Shown one piece after another: positions 21,651 to 31,323 of a stretch of 64,000 nt of DNA. The notes below the pieces were generated by a model. That model worked only from the letters and a program-made list of their open reading frames with translations, was not told the origin of the DNA and did not search any database. Source of the DNA: Streptococcus sp. SPS1 (GTDB lineage Bacteria > Bacillota > Bacilli > Lactobacillales > Streptococcaceae); contig NZ_JAQFJG010000004.1 in NCBI RefSeq assembly GCF_030439915.1, positions 1 through 64,000 of the forward strand, read 5' to 3'. The translations under genes and the position numbers were made by a program. Each line of letters starts with the position of its first letter. Position 1 is the stretch's first letter.

Positions 21651-22235
21651 ATGGCATTAGTTGGTTTTAAACGTATGACAATTCGTGTGTTGGATGGTAA
21701 CGCTACTCCAACGCTCGGACAAAACCTTTTCGTAATCGAAGGTAAAACTGGTGAGGGTGCAACTCGTACTGCTAAAATTTCTGGTCTTGCAAGTGATCCA
21801 ATTAAAACGTATGGGAGCGATATTGCTTACCATGTTTCAAATCGTGGTGTTGGAGATGTGAAGATGGAAATGACTGCAGTTGATATTCCTTCTACAGTGC
21901 TAGCTAAAATTCTGGGTCATCAGGTCAAGGATGATATTATTGGAATTGGTGCTGAAACAGTCTCACCATTTTGTGCAGTGATGCTTGAATCTAAGACTGC
22001 AAATGGAACTCAAGCACAAGTAGGATTTTTCAAGGGTCAGTTCTCTATGGATGCTGAGGAACTTGAAACTCTTAAAGACAAACAAGAAGAACTTCCAGAT
22101 GATAATTTGAGTTTTGCAGCAATCGCAAGTGATGATACAGAAACGAAAGGTTTATATTACATCAAATATATCGGTAAGGATGAGGAAAAGCTCAAAAAGT
22201 TCAAAGGTCAGCTTAAAATGGTTGCTGCAGGGTAA
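21651..22235 (+). CDS. Major tail protein (phi13-like)
   Basis: The 194-aa protein has the phage major tail tube pattern (start VGFKRMTIRVLD, then strand-rich GLASDPIKTYGSDI). It polymerises as the tail tube. AAAGAGGTG precedes the ATG. Confidence 0.88.
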   Translation: MALVGFKRMTIRVLDGNATPTLGQNLFVIEGKTGEGATRTAKISGLASDPIKTYGSDIAYHVSNRGVGDVKMEMTAVDIPSTVLAKILGHQVKDDIIGIGAETVSPFCAVMLESKTANGTQAQVGFFKGQFSMDAEELETLKDKQEELPDDNLSFAAIASDDTETKGLYYIKYIGKDEEKLKKFKGQLKMVAAG

Positions 22236-22284
22236 GAAGAGGGTGCAAGCTCTCTTTTTCTCTTTTTTCTAGAAAGGAAAGTAT

Positions 22285-22578
22285 ATGGCTAAGGTTAAAT
22301 TTACAATCAAAAATGACAAGGGAGAAGATGTCCTAAAAACGAGCAAGGAAATCACAACTCGTGATTATCGTGATTATTTGGTCATGAACGACTCTTTGAC
22401 AAGTGATTTATCTGAGGTAGAGAAGCTTGATAAGCAACTGGGATTTATTGCTAGTTTATTTGATGATGTGACAGTAGAACAATTGCTAGAATATACAGAT
22501 TTTGCAAAAGTTATTTCTATTTTTACAGAAATCTATTCTCACCTGGTGGGTGATGTAGACCCAAAGGGAAAGAGCTAG
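22285..22578 (+). CDS. Tail assembly chaperone, short form (gpG)
   Basis: The 97-aa protein corresponds to gpG-type chaperones that coat the tape measure during tail assembly. Near its end lies the slippery heptamer AAAGGGA (22563-22569), which allows a -1 frameshift into the following frame. Confidence 0.85.
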   Translation: MAKVKFTIKNDKGEDVLKTSKEITTRDYRDYLVMNDSLTSDLSEVEKLDKQLGFIASLFDDVTVEQLLEYTDFAKVISIFTEIYSHLVGDVDPKGKS

Positions 22579-22763
22579 CACCTGGGCAAGCTATTCAACG
22601 TTTTTATGGATTTATCAAGCAAGTTACAGAGGGTCCTTATGGTATGAGTATTCGTGATGTGATGGATACTAGCTGGGAGGACTTGATGGGGGTCTTGGGA
22701 ACAATGGAAACGAGTGAACAAGAAGAAGTGCTTGACTTGGCAGATTTTTTAGAGAGTCTATAA
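22285..22763 (+). CDS. Tail assembly chaperone, frameshifted long form (gpGT)
   Basis: A -1 slip at AAAGGGA (22563-22569) joins the 97-aa reading to a downstream frame with no start codon of its own that ends at 22763, giving about 159 aa. The added part (QRFYGFIKQVTEGPYGMSI and WEDLMGVLG) is typical of gpT domains. The ratio of short to long product usually controls tail assembly. Confidence 0.8.
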
Positions 22764-22771
22764 GTCATTGC

Positions 22772-22800
22772 TTTACAAATAGGAAAGGTAGGCATATAAT
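22772..22800 (+). promoter_or_regulatory. Consensus promoter of small membrane moron
   Basis: TTTACA (22772-22777), a 17-bp spacer and perfect TATAAT (22795-22800). It lies within the tail operon immediately after the chaperone stop. Confidence 0.8.
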
Positions 22801-22826
22801 AGAGCTATATAAGGGAGGTGGAAGAA

Positions 22827-23057
22827 ATGTCTCGAAAAGAAAAGGCACGCAAGCGATTTTGGTTTTGGTTTACCATTTTTATCCTTTATCTTGCTTTTGG
22901 CTTGTATTGTATTTGTACAAATTTTGGAGATACCTTGGGCATGCTCTTGCTATCACCCTTTATCTTTGCTTCCTTGCCACTCTATGCTTATCTATTTCTT
23001 GGTTTGTTTATCTGGGCTTTTATGAGCCTGGCGATGGATGATTTTTATAAAGAATGA
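22827..23057 (+). CDS. Small membrane moron protein (76 aa)
   Basis: The product has a basic N-terminus (MSRKEKARKR) and two or three hydrophobic segments (about residues 13-33, 38-66). No family is recognised. It sits between the tail chaperone and tape measure, a junction that is normally tight, and has its own promoter and terminator. Small basic membrane proteins in such places often mediate superinfection exclusion, but that is inference here. GGGAGGTGG precedes the ATG. Confidence 0.7.
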   Translation: MSRKEKARKRFWFWFTIFILYLAFGLYCICTNFGDTLGMLLLSPFIFASLPLYAYLFLGLFIWAFMSLAMDDFYKE

Positions 23058-23059
23058 TG

Positions 23060-23084
23060 AAAAGTCCGTAAGGGCTTTTTTCTT
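23060..23084 (+). terminator. Intrinsic terminator of small membrane moron
   Basis: AAAAGTCC pairs with GGGCTTTT around a GTAA loop and is followed by TTTCTTT. Confidence 0.8.
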
Positions 23085-23113
23085 TGCTCTGAGGAGTTAG
23101 GAAGGAGAACAAA

Positions 23114-26100
23114 ATGGCAAACGGTACGCCGTTAGGAGCAATGTATATAGAGCTAGGGCTGGATGTATCGAATTTCAATCCTACTCTAACTGGTGCAAAA
23201 AACGCTGTAAAGTACTTTCAAAATAATGTCCGTTCTTTGGATAGTACTTTAAAAGGGAATGAAAAAAACGCTAGCTTACTTCAAGCAAAATACAAGACTT
23301 TAGGACAAGCCATTGATTCACAACGTAAAGTTTTGGATGAGATGAAGAAAAGTTTTGACAAACTTGATCCTGGAGCGGCTAACTTTGATAAGGCTGCTGC
23401 TGATATTCAGCGTGAGAATGCCAAGTTAGCAGCAATGGAAGGCCAGTTACGTGGTGTTGAAAAAGCTTTGCAAGATGTAGGGCGTGAAAATAGTTGGTCT
23501 GGTAAGATGGATGCCTTGAGCGAAAAATTTGCTAAAGGTGGAGAAAAATTGCGGGCTATGGGCGATGCAATGAAGCCTGTGTCTGCTGCTTTATTAGCTG
23601 GTTTTACGCTTTCTACTAAGAAAGCTATTGACTTTGAAAGTCAGATGAATACAACTAAATCTCTGTTAGCTGATACCATTCCAACAGCGGATGAACTGAA
23701 CAGTACCACACAAAAGCTGGGAGAAAGTTCAAAAAATTGGGCGAAGCAGTATGGGATTTCTACTGCATCTATCAATGAGGGGATGCAAGAAATTATCAAG
23801 AAAGGTTTTGATGCCAATCAAACAATCGAAGCCATGCCTGCTATCCTAGACGCTGCAAAGGCGTCTGGTGAGGACTTCAATACGGTAATGAACGCCACTA
23901 CGAATATTTTGCAACAATTTGGGCTATCTACTCAGGATACAGAGCGAGTAACCAATAGCTTAACCTTTGTCGCCAATAAAACGGCTGCTGGTTTTGCTGA
24001 TATGGGGGCTGCAATGGAGTATGTTGGTCCCGTTGCTAAAAACGTTGGTATGGACTTGGAAGAGACTGCCGCTGCTGTTGGTCTTTTGTCCAACAATGGT
24101 ATTGCTGGTGAAAAGGCTGGTACGGCTCTGCGTGGGGCTTTGACAAGGCTGCTAAAACCATCTGAGCAAAACGCTGAGGCAATGGAGAAGCTTGGTTTTT
24201 CTGCAGAAGAATTTCGTAGCGGCGCGATTAAGCTACCTGATATTTTGGATCGTATCAAAAAGAATACGGAAGGGATGACAGATGCACAGAAATCGGCCTT
24301 GATTGCTACAGCCTTTGGTACAGAAGCTCAGACAGCGATGAATATCTTGGTTGACCAAGGTGGAGATGCTTTGCGTAATCTTGCTAACGAAACCAAGGGG
24401 GCGACAACTTATACCAAGGATTTAGCAAATGAATTATCTAAGTCTTCTAAAAATGGTGTGGAACGTTTTAAATCTAGTTTAGAAGTTTTACAGATTAACA
24501 TTGGTCAGAAATTATTACCATTACTAACTCCTGTGATTGATAAGGTGAACCAATTTATCGACTGGCTAAGTAAGGCTCCTCCAGCCGTACAGAGCTTGGC
24601 GGTTGGTATTGGTGGTTTTTTGGCTTTAGGATATCCTTTGTTAAACTTCCTAGGTAATGGTGCGACAGCTCTTAGTATCTTGATAAAACACGCTGGTAAA
24701 TTAGGAGGACTGTTACAAGGTGGTCTCGGTCTTGCTAAATTGACAGAGCGTGCTGCTAAATTAAAAGGACTGTTACAAGGTGGTCTAGGTCTTGCTAAGG
24801 TAGGAAGCGAAGCTACTGTTTTAGCGGAAGGAGCTGGCGCTGCTGCATCTAGTTCTAGTCTCTTGTCTGGAGCTATTGGGGCTTTGACAAGTCCTATTGG
24901 TTTGCTGGTGGGTGGTGCTGCTTTACTAGCTGGAGGATTGGTCTATCTAGGGAATAAGAAAGACGAGGCGCGCATTAAGGCGGAGGAATTTGGGTCTCAG
25001 TTGAGTGATACTGCAAGGAAAGAGTTAAGAGATTTCCAAAGTAAGGTAGATGATACCAGCACAGCAGTTGCTAACTTTGGAACCCATGCTGGCGCTGCTG
25101 AAAAAGTTTCCGAGGCTTTTAGAAAACTTCATGAAGAGGTAGCTGCAGGCGCTGAAAAAGCCAGTCAGAGAATGGAAGAACTGGCTAAAAAGTGGGGTAT
25201 TAGCGATGAAGAAATCGCTAAAATGAAAGCAAGAAATGACCAAGTAGTTTCAAATACCGATGCAATGGCTAATCAGGTCAGTGAAATCTACAAACGTCAC
25301 AATGGCGACGCTAGCAAGTTTTCTCAAGAAGAAAAAGAAATCGTCTTGAATAACCAAAGAGAGATGATTAAAGCTAGAATCGAAATGATGGAATTATCTG
25401 GCGAACAACAAAAGGCTGCACTTCAGGCTCTGAATGGAGATATCGGCAGTTTAAATGAGACTCAATTAAAACACACAAGAGATGTGTTGAAGAAGGCTCT
25501 GGACGAAGAAAATCAGTTATACAAAACATCAAAAGATGAATTGAAACAGATGCTTGAAGGTAAACTCATTGATCGAGAGACTTATAACAAAAAACTGCAA
25601 ACTCTTGAAACAGATCATAACCAAACCATGGAAGCTTTAGGTACTAAGTATTACCAGGTTATGCAAAATCTTGACTCTAAGGTCAAAGCTCGAACTGGTC
25701 AAAGCTGGAACTACTGGGAAGAGGCTAAGAGGGTTCTCGAAGAATATGGTTTGTCTTATGAAGTAATCGGTCAAAAGGCAGCAGAAGCTTCTCAAAAAAT
25801 GGGTGATTCTAATAGTATCCTTGCTAAGTACACTAGCGAAATGAGCAAAGAGACAAAAGAAGCGAATGATGCTTGGTCTTTACTTGTTGGTAATATCAAT
25901 GAGAATGGGAACTTTGAGATTAAATCCAATGTAAAAGAAGTAATTGGGGAAGCGACTAAATCTGCTGAGGGTTGGGAGCAATTGCAATTTATTGTTAAAA
26001 ATGCGAATATCAACTCAAATGCTAGGGTAACGATTGCTGAGGCTCTTGTTGAGTCTGGTAAGTGGTCAACCATGACACTGGAAGAAAAACAGTTGATTGT

Positions 26101-27289
26101 CCAAAACCAAGCAGGACTGCAAGCTATCTTTGATAGTGAAAACCATCTTAGAATCTGGAACAGTATGCCTGCGGAAGTCAAGCAACTGCTTTTGGAAAAT
26201 ACAGATGTGATGAATAAGGCTGAGGAAGCTTCCAAAGCGCTCTATAACTACGATGTATTGACTCCTAAGCAGAAAGAGTTGCTGGCTACGGATGAGAATT
26301 TCAGAAAGGCTGTTGCGCGTTCGACTGACACGCTAACGACTTGGAATGCAATTACTCCATTTACAAAAGATTTGAAACTAGATCCTACAAATGTTTTGAA
26401 CAACGGGCAATTGTCAATAGATAAAATCATGGCTTGGAATCTATCTAATCCAGAGAATAAGTCATTAAATGCTACTGACAATACTAGTGAAGCAGTTGCT
26501 AGTGCAAAAGCAAGTGTAAACTCTCCGAAACAAGAAGCTCCTATCAATTTGTTTGCGACCGATCAGACTGGTGGCGTAAGAAACGAAACGAGCAATGCTA
26601 TCAACGCGATTAAGCAATATAATCCAGTGGATATCCTTGCCAAGAATAGCACTTCTAGTACTGTTAGTGAGGTCAAAAGTGGCGTTAATAGTATTCAAGA
26701 CAAAACGGTTACAATCAATGCTCAAGATAATGCCTCTGGAGTTCTTGCAGGCATTAGGAGTTGGATTACTAGGGTAACTGGTGATTTCTTTACGAATGTT
26801 TTTGCTAGTCGGCATGCTCAGGGTACCAACTACCACCCTGGTGGTCTTGCTATGGTCAATGACCAACGCAATAGTACTTACAAGGAATTAGTCACTCTTC
26901 CAGATGGTAGGAGCTTCATTCCTGAAGGTAGAGATGTCTTGCTTCCTCTTCCTAAAGGAGCTAAAGTTTTACGAGCAGATAAGACGAAACGCTTGATGCG
27001 TGAGATGGGGGTTCCTAAATATGCTGCAGGAGTTGGCATTCCGAGTGATGCTAAATTTATTCGTGAGATGGAAGAAGCGCAAGCTAAAATAGTGGTTCAA
27101 GCCAAAGGAGATACAAATAGCAAAGACAGCGATAAAGTCGTGTCTGAGATAGCGATTCTGAGAGCAAGTATGGAGAAGATCCTTACTGCTATCCTTGAAA
27201 AGCCGTCAGATACTTACCTGGACGCTGATAAAATTTCAATGAGCGTCTACCAACGTCAAGGTGCGATTTATGCTAGGGAGGGAATTTAA
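23114..27289 (+). CDS. Tape measure protein
   Basis: The 1391-aa protein sets tail length. It has an N-terminal coiled coil (about residues 25-130), a phage tail TP901-type core (about 150-450, with AAAVGLLSNNGIAGEKAGTAL), hydrophobic segments (about 490-520, 585-615), a long helical region (about 620-880) and a C-terminal part with repeats of TxW/DNxS. A 20-residue tandem duplication lies at 24691-24799. At about 1.5 A per residue the expected tail length is around 200 nm. Confidence 0.95.
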   Translation: MANGTPLGAMYIELGLDVSNFNPTLTGAKNAVKYFQNNVRSLDSTLKGNEKNASLLQAKYKTLGQAIDSQRKVLDEMKKSFDKLDPGAANFDKAAADIQRENAKLAAMEGQLRGVEKALQDVGRENSWSGKMDALSEKFAKGGEKLRAMGDAMKPVSAALLAGFTLSTKKAIDFESQMNTTKSLLADTIPTADELNSTTQKLGESSKNWAKQYGISTASINEGMQEIIKKGFDANQTIEAMPAILDAAKASGEDFNTVMNATTNILQQFGLSTQDTERVTNSLTFVANKTAAGFADMGAAMEYVGPVAKNVGMDLEETAAAVGLLSNNGIAGEKAGTALRGALTRLLKPSEQNAEAMEKLGFSAEEFRSGAIKLPDILDRIKKNTEGMTDAQKSALIATAFGTEAQTAMNILVDQGGDALRNLANETKGATTYTKDLANELSKSSKNGVERFKSSLEVLQINIGQKLLPLLTPVIDKVNQFIDWLSKAPPAVQSLAVGIGGFLALGYPLLNFLGNGATALSILIKHAGKLGGLLQGGLGLAKLTERAAKLKGLLQGGLGLAKVGSEATVLAEGAGAAASSSSLLSGAIGALTSPIGLLVGGAALLAGGLVYLGNKKDEARIKAEEFGSQLSDTARKELRDFQSKVDDTSTAVANFGTHAGAAEKVSEAFRKLHEEVAAGAEKASQRMEELAKKWGISDEEIAKMKARNDQVVSNTDAMANQVSEIYKRHNGDASKFSQEEKEIVLNNQREMIKARIEMMELSGEQQKAALQALNGDIGSLNETQLKHTRDVLKKALDEENQLYKTSKDELKQMLEGKLIDRETYNKKLQTLETDHNQTMEALGTKYYQVMQNLDSKVKARTGQSWNYWEEAKRVLEEYGLSYEVIGQKAAEASQKMGDSNSILAKYTSEMSKETKEANDAWSLLVGNINENGNFEIKSNVKEVIGEATKSAEGWEQLQFIVKNANINSNARVTIAEALVESGKWSTMTLEEKQLIVQNQAGLQAIFDSENHLRIWNSMPAEVKQLLLENTDVMNKAEEASKALYNYDVLTPKQKELLATDENFRKAVARSTDTLTTWNAITPFTKDLKLDPTNVLNNGQLSIDKIMAWNLSNPENKSLNATDNTSEAVASAKASVNSPKQEAPINLFATDQTGGVRNETSNAINAIKQYNPVDILAKNSTSSTVSEVKSGVNSIQDKTVTINAQDNASGVLAGIRSWITRVTGDFFTNVFASRHAQGTNYHPGGLAMVNDQRNSTYKELVTLPDGRSFIPEGRDVLLPLPKGAKVLRADKTKRLMREMGVPKYAAGVGIPSDAKFIREMEEAQAKIVVQAKGDTNSKDSDKVVSEIAILRASMEKILTAILEKPSDTYLDADKISMSVYQRQGAIYAREGI
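24691..24799 (+). repeat. 60-bp tandem duplication in tape measure gene
   Basis: Two nearly identical blocks (24691-24739 and 24751-24799) with a 60-bp period encode a repeated GLLQGGLGLAK segment of 20 residues in the hydrophobic region. Confidence 0.8.
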
Positions 27290-27987
27290 TGTTTTACATG
27301 ATTATCAATGGTTTCAATACATCAACTATCCCTCACTGCGTGGTGACGGATTTTGGTCAGGTGGAGGGTGCTAAGCCTAGGGTGGTTGAAGATGCTAACC
27401 TCTATGGAGCCAACGGAAGTTATCGGGTGCTAGATGGGGGCTACGAGAGTTATGAACGGACTTTTTCGTTCTACATTCCTAAGTTACTGGATGTTTCTAC
27501 TATCGTGGAGAAATTTCAGCCTAAGGACAATGTGCTAGAGTTTAGCTACCAGTTGGGGTCTGTCTTTTATGCGGATTTTATTGGTGCGACCTATAGCTCT
27601 CATGGTATGCATGCCTGGAAACTAGAGCTTAAGTTGAACATGCAACCGTTCCGCTATCAGAAAAATGTTGCTCCTCTTATCTTTACCGCAAGCGGTAATG
27701 TCAACAATCCAGGTTCTGTCTATAGTGAGCCTGTGATTGAGATTGAGGGGGACGGAGATATTTCTTTGACTATTGGACGGACAACTATGCACTTGACCAT
27801 TAGACGAAAAGTGACCATTGACTGTAGGCATAAGAAACAAAATATCTATAATGCAGATGGTGCGGTTCAAAATACGCTACGTAAACGTGGAGGCTTCTTT
27901 GAGTTAGCAGTCGGGAATAACGGTCTGGTCTTTACTGGTGCGGTCCGTAAGGTCACAGTTAGGCCAAATTGGAGGTATATCTTATGA
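27289..27987 (+). CDS. Distal tail protein (Dit)
   Basis: The 232-aa protein matches the siphophage Dit/tail-component family (start FYMIINGFNTSTIP, then YGANGSYRVLDGGYESYERTF). It forms the hub between tail tube and baseplate. It overlaps the tape measure stop (TAATG) and the next gene. Confidence 0.88.
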   Translation: MFYMIINGFNTSTIPHCVVTDFGQVEGAKPRVVEDANLYGANGSYRVLDGGYESYERTFSFYIPKLLDVSTIVEKFQPKDNVLEFSYQLGSVFYADFIGATYSSHGMHAWKLELKLNMQPFRYQKNVAPLIFTASGNVNNPGSVYSEPVIEIEGDGDISLTIGRTTMHLTIRRKVTIDCRHKKQNIYNADGAVQNTLRKRGGFFELAVGNNGLVFTGAVRKVTVRPNWRYIL

Positions 27988-29789
27988 TTTATCTTACTGA
28001 AGGCAATACGCCTTTAAATGAGGCCTACAATGACGAAATCGTCCAGGAACGGAACAATACCTATCAACTGACCTTTCGTTTTCCTACATCGGATCCCAAG
28101 TGGGAATTGCTGAAAGAGGAAAACTTTTTGACAGCAGATGACCTGCATGGCGAGCAGGATTTTTATATTTTTGAGGTTGAAAAGCAACAAGGATATATCC
28201 AAGTCTATGCCAATCAGGTTATCAGCCTGTTAAATAACTACATCGTCAGCTCTATTGAGGTTGACCGTGTCAGTGGTACAAGGGTATTGAGCGCTTTTGC
28301 TGGTGGTATTACCAGAGACAATCCTTTTTCTTTCTTCTCAGATATTGATAATAGACATACGCTCAACATAAAGGATAAGAATGCTATGGAGGTCTTGGCT
28401 AAAGACAAGCATTCTATCCTTGGTCAGTGGGGCGGAGATATGGTGCGAAATGGCTACAATTTACGCTTGTTGAAAAATGGCGGTTCTGAGAATGAATCGC
28501 TTTTTATGTACAAGAAAAACCTGTCTAGCTACCAGCATAAGACCTCAACGAAGTCTTTAAAAACTCGGATAACCTTTAAAACGACTGTTAAGGGTGAGGG
28601 AGAAAATGCGGTTGATCATGATTATATGGTGGTGATTGATAGTCCTTTGCTTGGGAACTATAGCCAAATCTACGAAGATGTCGTGGAGGTCAATGACCAA
28701 GATGTGACAGATGAGGCTAGCTTGATTGAATACGGTAAGCAGTATTTTCGGACGAGTATGTGCGACATGCTAGAAGATAGCCTTGAAATCTCGGTTGTCG
28801 GCCAGAGCGATGTAGCGGTTCGGATGTTCGATGTGGTCAGCATCTACCATGAATGGTACGGTCTTGATGTTCGTAAGAAAATCACGAAATACACCTATTC
28901 GCCAATGGCAAAACGCCTGAAATCAATTGGTTTTGGGACATTCCAATCCAGTCTTGCGAATGCGATAGGTGGGATTGTAAATGATGCCGTTTTGAATGAA
29001 AGCCGAAATCTGCATCAGATTTTTGAAGAACGTTTGAAAAAGGAAATCGCCAACGCTGACCGTGCGTTTGACGCTGAGTTTGCCAAGCGTGAGAAAGCTA
29101 TCACGGATGCCATCGAGCAGTACAAGGCTAAGGCGGAAGAGTTTGGCGCTAAAATCCATGAGGAAATGGAGAAAGAGCGTCCTGAGTTCGTGAAGCGAAT
29201 CCGTGAAGAGTTGATGAGTGGTGCGGACTCCATCTCTGAACTAAGCAAGAAACTGGAACAGGTTAGTGAGACTGCAAGAGTCAACGCTAGCTTGATTGGT
29301 GGGGACGGCAATACTCAGTACAATAAGAATCGCCTCAATGGTGGCACGGCTAAGAAAATCAGTTACGGAACGGATTTTGTGGAAGTCGGACACAATGGAG
29401 AGGGCTTTGAACTTGGTAAGCAGTACGTCATCAGCTGGTCAGCAACCTGCACGCCTTACGGTAAGACGGATGTGACTGTGGTAGTCAATAAGACACCCTT
29501 CTATGGTGGCCACGTTCATTTAGCGCCTGCTAATACGGTCATGCCAGCGATTGATAAAGACCTGACCCAGAAAGAAGAGCAGGTCTTAGCAGTTTACTAC
29601 GGTGCTTATCGTCTGACATTCTCAGGGGACTGGTATCAGAACGTAGAGCAGTCTGTGACGATTGACAATCAGACAAGACGGATTGAACTAGCGCCAGTCT
29701 ACAAGACGGTTGCGGATGGGCAAAATGCTAGATATGAGGGGAGTTGGAGCGAGAGTCCAACTTTTATTTTTGATGGAGGTAGAACATGA
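27984..29789 (+). CDS. Tail-associated protein (prophage tail endopeptidase family)
   Basis: The 601-aa protein starts MIYLTEGNTPLNEAYND, typical of the phage minor structural/Tal family that forms the tail tip and binds or opens the cell surface. Residues about 1-360 are the conserved hub. A long helical segment (about 365-440) follows, then a beta-rich domain that resembles carbohydrate-binding modules (about 455-600). Confidence 0.85.
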   Translation: MIYLTEGNTPLNEAYNDEIVQERNNTYQLTFRFPTSDPKWELLKEENFLTADDLHGEQDFYIFEVEKQQGYIQVYANQVISLLNNYIVSSIEVDRVSGTRVLSAFAGGITRDNPFSFFSDIDNRHTLNIKDKNAMEVLAKDKHSILGQWGGDMVRNGYNLRLLKNGGSENESLFMYKKNLSSYQHKTSTKSLKTRITFKTTVKGEGENAVDHDYMVVIDSPLLGNYSQIYEDVVEVNDQDVTDEASLIEYGKQYFRTSMCDMLEDSLEISVVGQSDVAVRMFDVVSIYHEWYGLDVRKKITKYTYSPMAKRLKSIGFGTFQSSLANAIGGIVNDAVLNESRNLHQIFEERLKKEIANADRAFDAEFAKREKAITDAIEQYKAKAEEFGAKIHEEMEKERPEFVKRIREELMSGADSISELSKKLEQVSETARVNASLIGGDGNTQYNKNRLNGGTAKKISYGTDFVEVGHNGEGFELGKQYVISWSATCTPYGKTDVTVVVNKTPFYGGHVHLAPANTVMPAIDKDLTQKEEQVLAVYYGAYRLTFSGDWYQNVEQSVTIDNQTRRIELAPVYKTVADGQNARYEGSWSESPTFIFDGGRT

Positions 29790-31312
29790 CGGAAACAATC
29801 CCAGTAAGGGTTCAACATAAACGCATGTCAGCACGAGACTGGGCAAGTAGCACTCTGGTCTTGCTTGACGGAGAGCTAGGTATTGAGAGTGATACAGGAA
29901 AGGTCAAGGTCGGAAATGGCCGTGACCGATTTTCAGCTCTTCAATATCTAACTGGTCCTAAAGGTGACCGTGGAGAGCGTGGCTTGAAAGGGGAACAAGG
30001 TATCCAAGGGGAACAAGGTATCCAAGGAGTTAAAGGAGAGCGAGGGGAACAAGGTATCCAAGGGCCACCAGGACGCGATGGTGTGGTTACATTTGAAAGT
30101 CTAAGCACGGAACAGAAAAATTCGCTCAAGGGGGAAACAGGTTCAACAGGAAGCTCTGTATTTGTCAGATATTCAGAACATAGTGATGGGCATGATATGA
30201 CAGATGTCGTTACAGAAAATAGTGTCTATATTGGAATTTGCACAGCTCCTACAGCACCCCAAGAATATACGGCTTATCAGTGGATGAGAATTAAAGATGA
30301 CAATTTAGATGTCACAGTTGAAAATAATATTTTAAAAATCCAAAAAGGAAGTAAGGTGAGTGAAGTGACGCTACCAAAAAATGATCTTGTCATTGCCTAC
30401 CAGTTGGCGAATCAGCTTGTCAATCCAACACAAAAGAATTCATTTACGTTGGCCTTAAATACAAAAAAAGGATTAGGAGCAGCGTTGATTGTCATAAAAG
30501 GAGATAACCCTGATAATCCATCCCCAGAAAACCGCCCTCTGCTATCTGTTGAAACTTTTGAAGATTTGAATCAGTTGGAGGGGGAACTATTATCGTGGAT
30601 TTTACCGATTAGTGGCTATCAAAATTGGGAAACAATGCTCATCAGTAATTTTGAGATATTAGATTTATATTTAAAAAATGTGACAGTTGTTCCAGATAAT
30701 GTAAAACAATATTTGAGTGCTGAAATGAATAAGAACTCAGTGCTGTTTCAATTCTTAGCAGGTCATCCGAATGTTTCAAAACTTATAAGCGGTACTCCGA
30801 TTGACTTCGGCACACTGAATCACCTGAAAGAATACCTTGCTATAATCGAAAACGGCACCTTGCTAACACAATTGTTTAGCAATCCGAATAACTTAAATTA
30901 TCTGTTCTCAAATGCAACGGCTGTCCAAACTCTGTTCTCAAATGCAACGTTTATCCAAGCTCTTATTGCTCATAATGATGTGTTACAACAACATGCTAAA
31001 ACGCTTTACACTACTGTATCCACATCTAATAAATGGATCAATACGGGATTCAGATCAGCTTATTCCTCTATAATATTTCCAACTTCCGCAAAAAGTATTG
31101 TATTTGTAAATGCAGGAGGCTATTATTCTAATGGAGTAGGTCGAGTTTCCCATCCTGACAAAACAATTGCAGGGGAAGGTCGTATGACAAGGATATCTAG
31201 TGAACGCAAATTAAATACAGACAATCTAATTGTGACGCTTCCAGGTGGACAAGGTAATTCAACATCTGGTACCGCTGGTTTCATCTATGAGATTTGGACA
31301 CTGAAAGAATAG
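29786..31312 (+). CDS. Tail fibre with collagen-like repeat
   Basis: The 508-aa protein has an N-terminal tail-attachment domain (VQHKRMSARDWASSTLVLLDGE, then VKVGNGRDRFSAL). About 14 collagen-like Gly-X-Y triplets follow (residues about 57-99), then a long distal region ending in a small strand-rich domain. Such fibres form trimers. Short repeated LFSNAT-type units occur around residue 370. It may contact the surface receptor. Confidence 0.8.
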   Translation: MTETIPVRVQHKRMSARDWASSTLVLLDGELGIESDTGKVKVGNGRDRFSALQYLTGPKGDRGERGLKGEQGIQGEQGIQGVKGERGEQGIQGPPGRDGVVTFESLSTEQKNSLKGETGSTGSSVFVRYSEHSDGHDMTDVVTENSVYIGICTAPTAPQEYTAYQWMRIKDDNLDVTVENNILKIQKGSKVSEVTLPKNDLVIAYQLANQLVNPTQKNSFTLALNTKKGLGAALIVIKGDNPDNPSPENRPLLSVETFEDLNQLEGELLSWILPISGYQNWETMLISNFEILDLYLKNVTVVPDNVKQYLSAEMNKNSVLFQFLAGHPNVSKLISGTPIDFGTLNHLKEYLAIIENGTLLTQLFSNPNNLNYLFSNATAVQTLFSNATFIQALIAHNDVLQQHAKTLYTTVSTSNKWINTGFRSAYSSIIFPTSAKSIVFVNAGGYYSNGVGRVSHPDKTIAGEGRMTRISSERKLNTDNLIVTLPGGQGNSTSGTAGFIYEIWTLKE

Positions 31313-31323
31313 GAGGCTAACAC

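Noticed and set aside
29941-30129. Leftward proline/serine-rich frame
   Set aside because: It is the reverse complement of the collagen-like Gly-X-Y region and has no start signals.
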